Below are positions 5,517 through 5,622 of a stretch of 5,622 nt of DNA, piece after piece. The notes under the pieces were generated by a model. That model searched no databases. It saw only the letters and a list, made by a program, of their open reading frames with translations, and was not told where the DNA came from. Both the position numbers and the translations under genes were made by a program. This stretch comes from Verrucomicrobiota bacterium (lineage in GTDB: Bacteria > Verrucomicrobiota > Verrucomicrobiia > Verrucomicrobiales > Akkermansiaceae). Each line of letters starts with the position of its first letter. The first letter of the stretch is position 1. The DNA is taken from NCBI GenBank assembly GCA_026397695.1, contig JAPLUJ010000493.1, positions 11,345-16,966 of the forward strand, given 5' to 3'.

Positions 5517-5622
5517 ATGAAGCCGGGCATGGCAACGAAGCGATGGATTGTTCCGTGGAAGGATTCGGTGGTGAAGCCGGCGTTTTACCACTGTATTTCG
5601 CGGGTGGTGGACCGGAAATTGG
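5517..5622 (+). CDS. IS200-like / REP-associated tyrosine transposase (RAYT), N-terminal fragment
   Basis: Only the first 35 codons are visible before the window ends. After a basic lead (MKPGMATKRWIVPWKDS) the frame reads KPAFYHCISRVVDRKL. This resembles the opening beta-strand of the Y1/HUH (TnpA_REP, IS200-like) fold, where a Y-H-[VC]-x-[SN]-R pattern precedes the HxH metal site and the catalytic tyrosine. Those catalytic residues lie beyond the edge and cannot be checked, so intactness is unknown. Proteins of this family nick and rejoin single-stranded DNA at hairpins. RAYTs are usually single-copy domesticated relatives tied to REP repeats, while IS200 copies move themselves. The ATG at 5517 has no clear Shine-Dalgarno; an in-frame TTG at 5493 is an alternative. 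Confidence 0.7.
   Translation, partial: MKPGMATKRWIVPWKDSVVKPAFYHCISRVVDRKL

Noticed and set aside
1..5622. tRNA, rRNA or CRISPR arrays
   Set aside because: No regularly spaced repeats, cloverleaf with a T-arm GTTCRA motif, or rRNA-like stretches were seen on either strand.

Overview
The window is a GC-rich bacterial chromosome segment with four long coding regions and one clipped gene at the right edge. Nothing here fixes the taxonomy. The mix suggests a Gram-negative bacterium, possibly of the Planctomycetes-Verrucomicrobia group: a LolC/LolE-type lipoprotein-transport permease, a ParB with no adjacent parA, an EF-G-like paralogue, an IS200-like (RAYT) transposase start, and mostly weak or absent Shine-Dalgarno sequences. 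That placement is inference from protein flavour, not a search result.

Layout. 1-688 (minus, runs off the left edge): N-terminal part of a lipoprotein-releasing ABC permease whose frame has no ATG/GTG/TTG where the protein should begin. 689-793: short gap with an AT-rich GATTGGAAA repeat. 794-1696 (minus): complete parB. 1697-2076: 380-bp intergenic region between the divergent parB and galK. It holds a strong but misplaced Shine-Dalgarno with a short overlapping ORF, two CACGTG palindromes, and a dense cluster of hairpins (1879-1984) that includes a terminator-like hairpin plus T6 on the minus strand. 2077-3255 (plus): complete galK. 3263-5347 (minus): complete EF-G-like translational GTPase, convergent with galK and separated by only 7 bp. 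5348-5516: divergent intergenic region with candidate promoters in both directions and an imperfect inverted repeat. 5517-5622 (plus): start of an IS200-like/REP-associated transposase, cut by the window end.

The genes do not form one pathway. They are chromosome segregation (parB), envelope lipoprotein trafficking (permease), galactose entry into the Leloir pathway (galK), translation (EF-G-like) and a mobile-type transposase. Only the permease and parB share a direction with a short gap, so they could be co-transcribed. The most unusual points are the EF-G paralogue's altered guanine-specificity motif (SLLD instead of NKxD) together with loss of the switch II histidine, the structured intergenic cluster, and the start-site anomalies of parB and of the permease.
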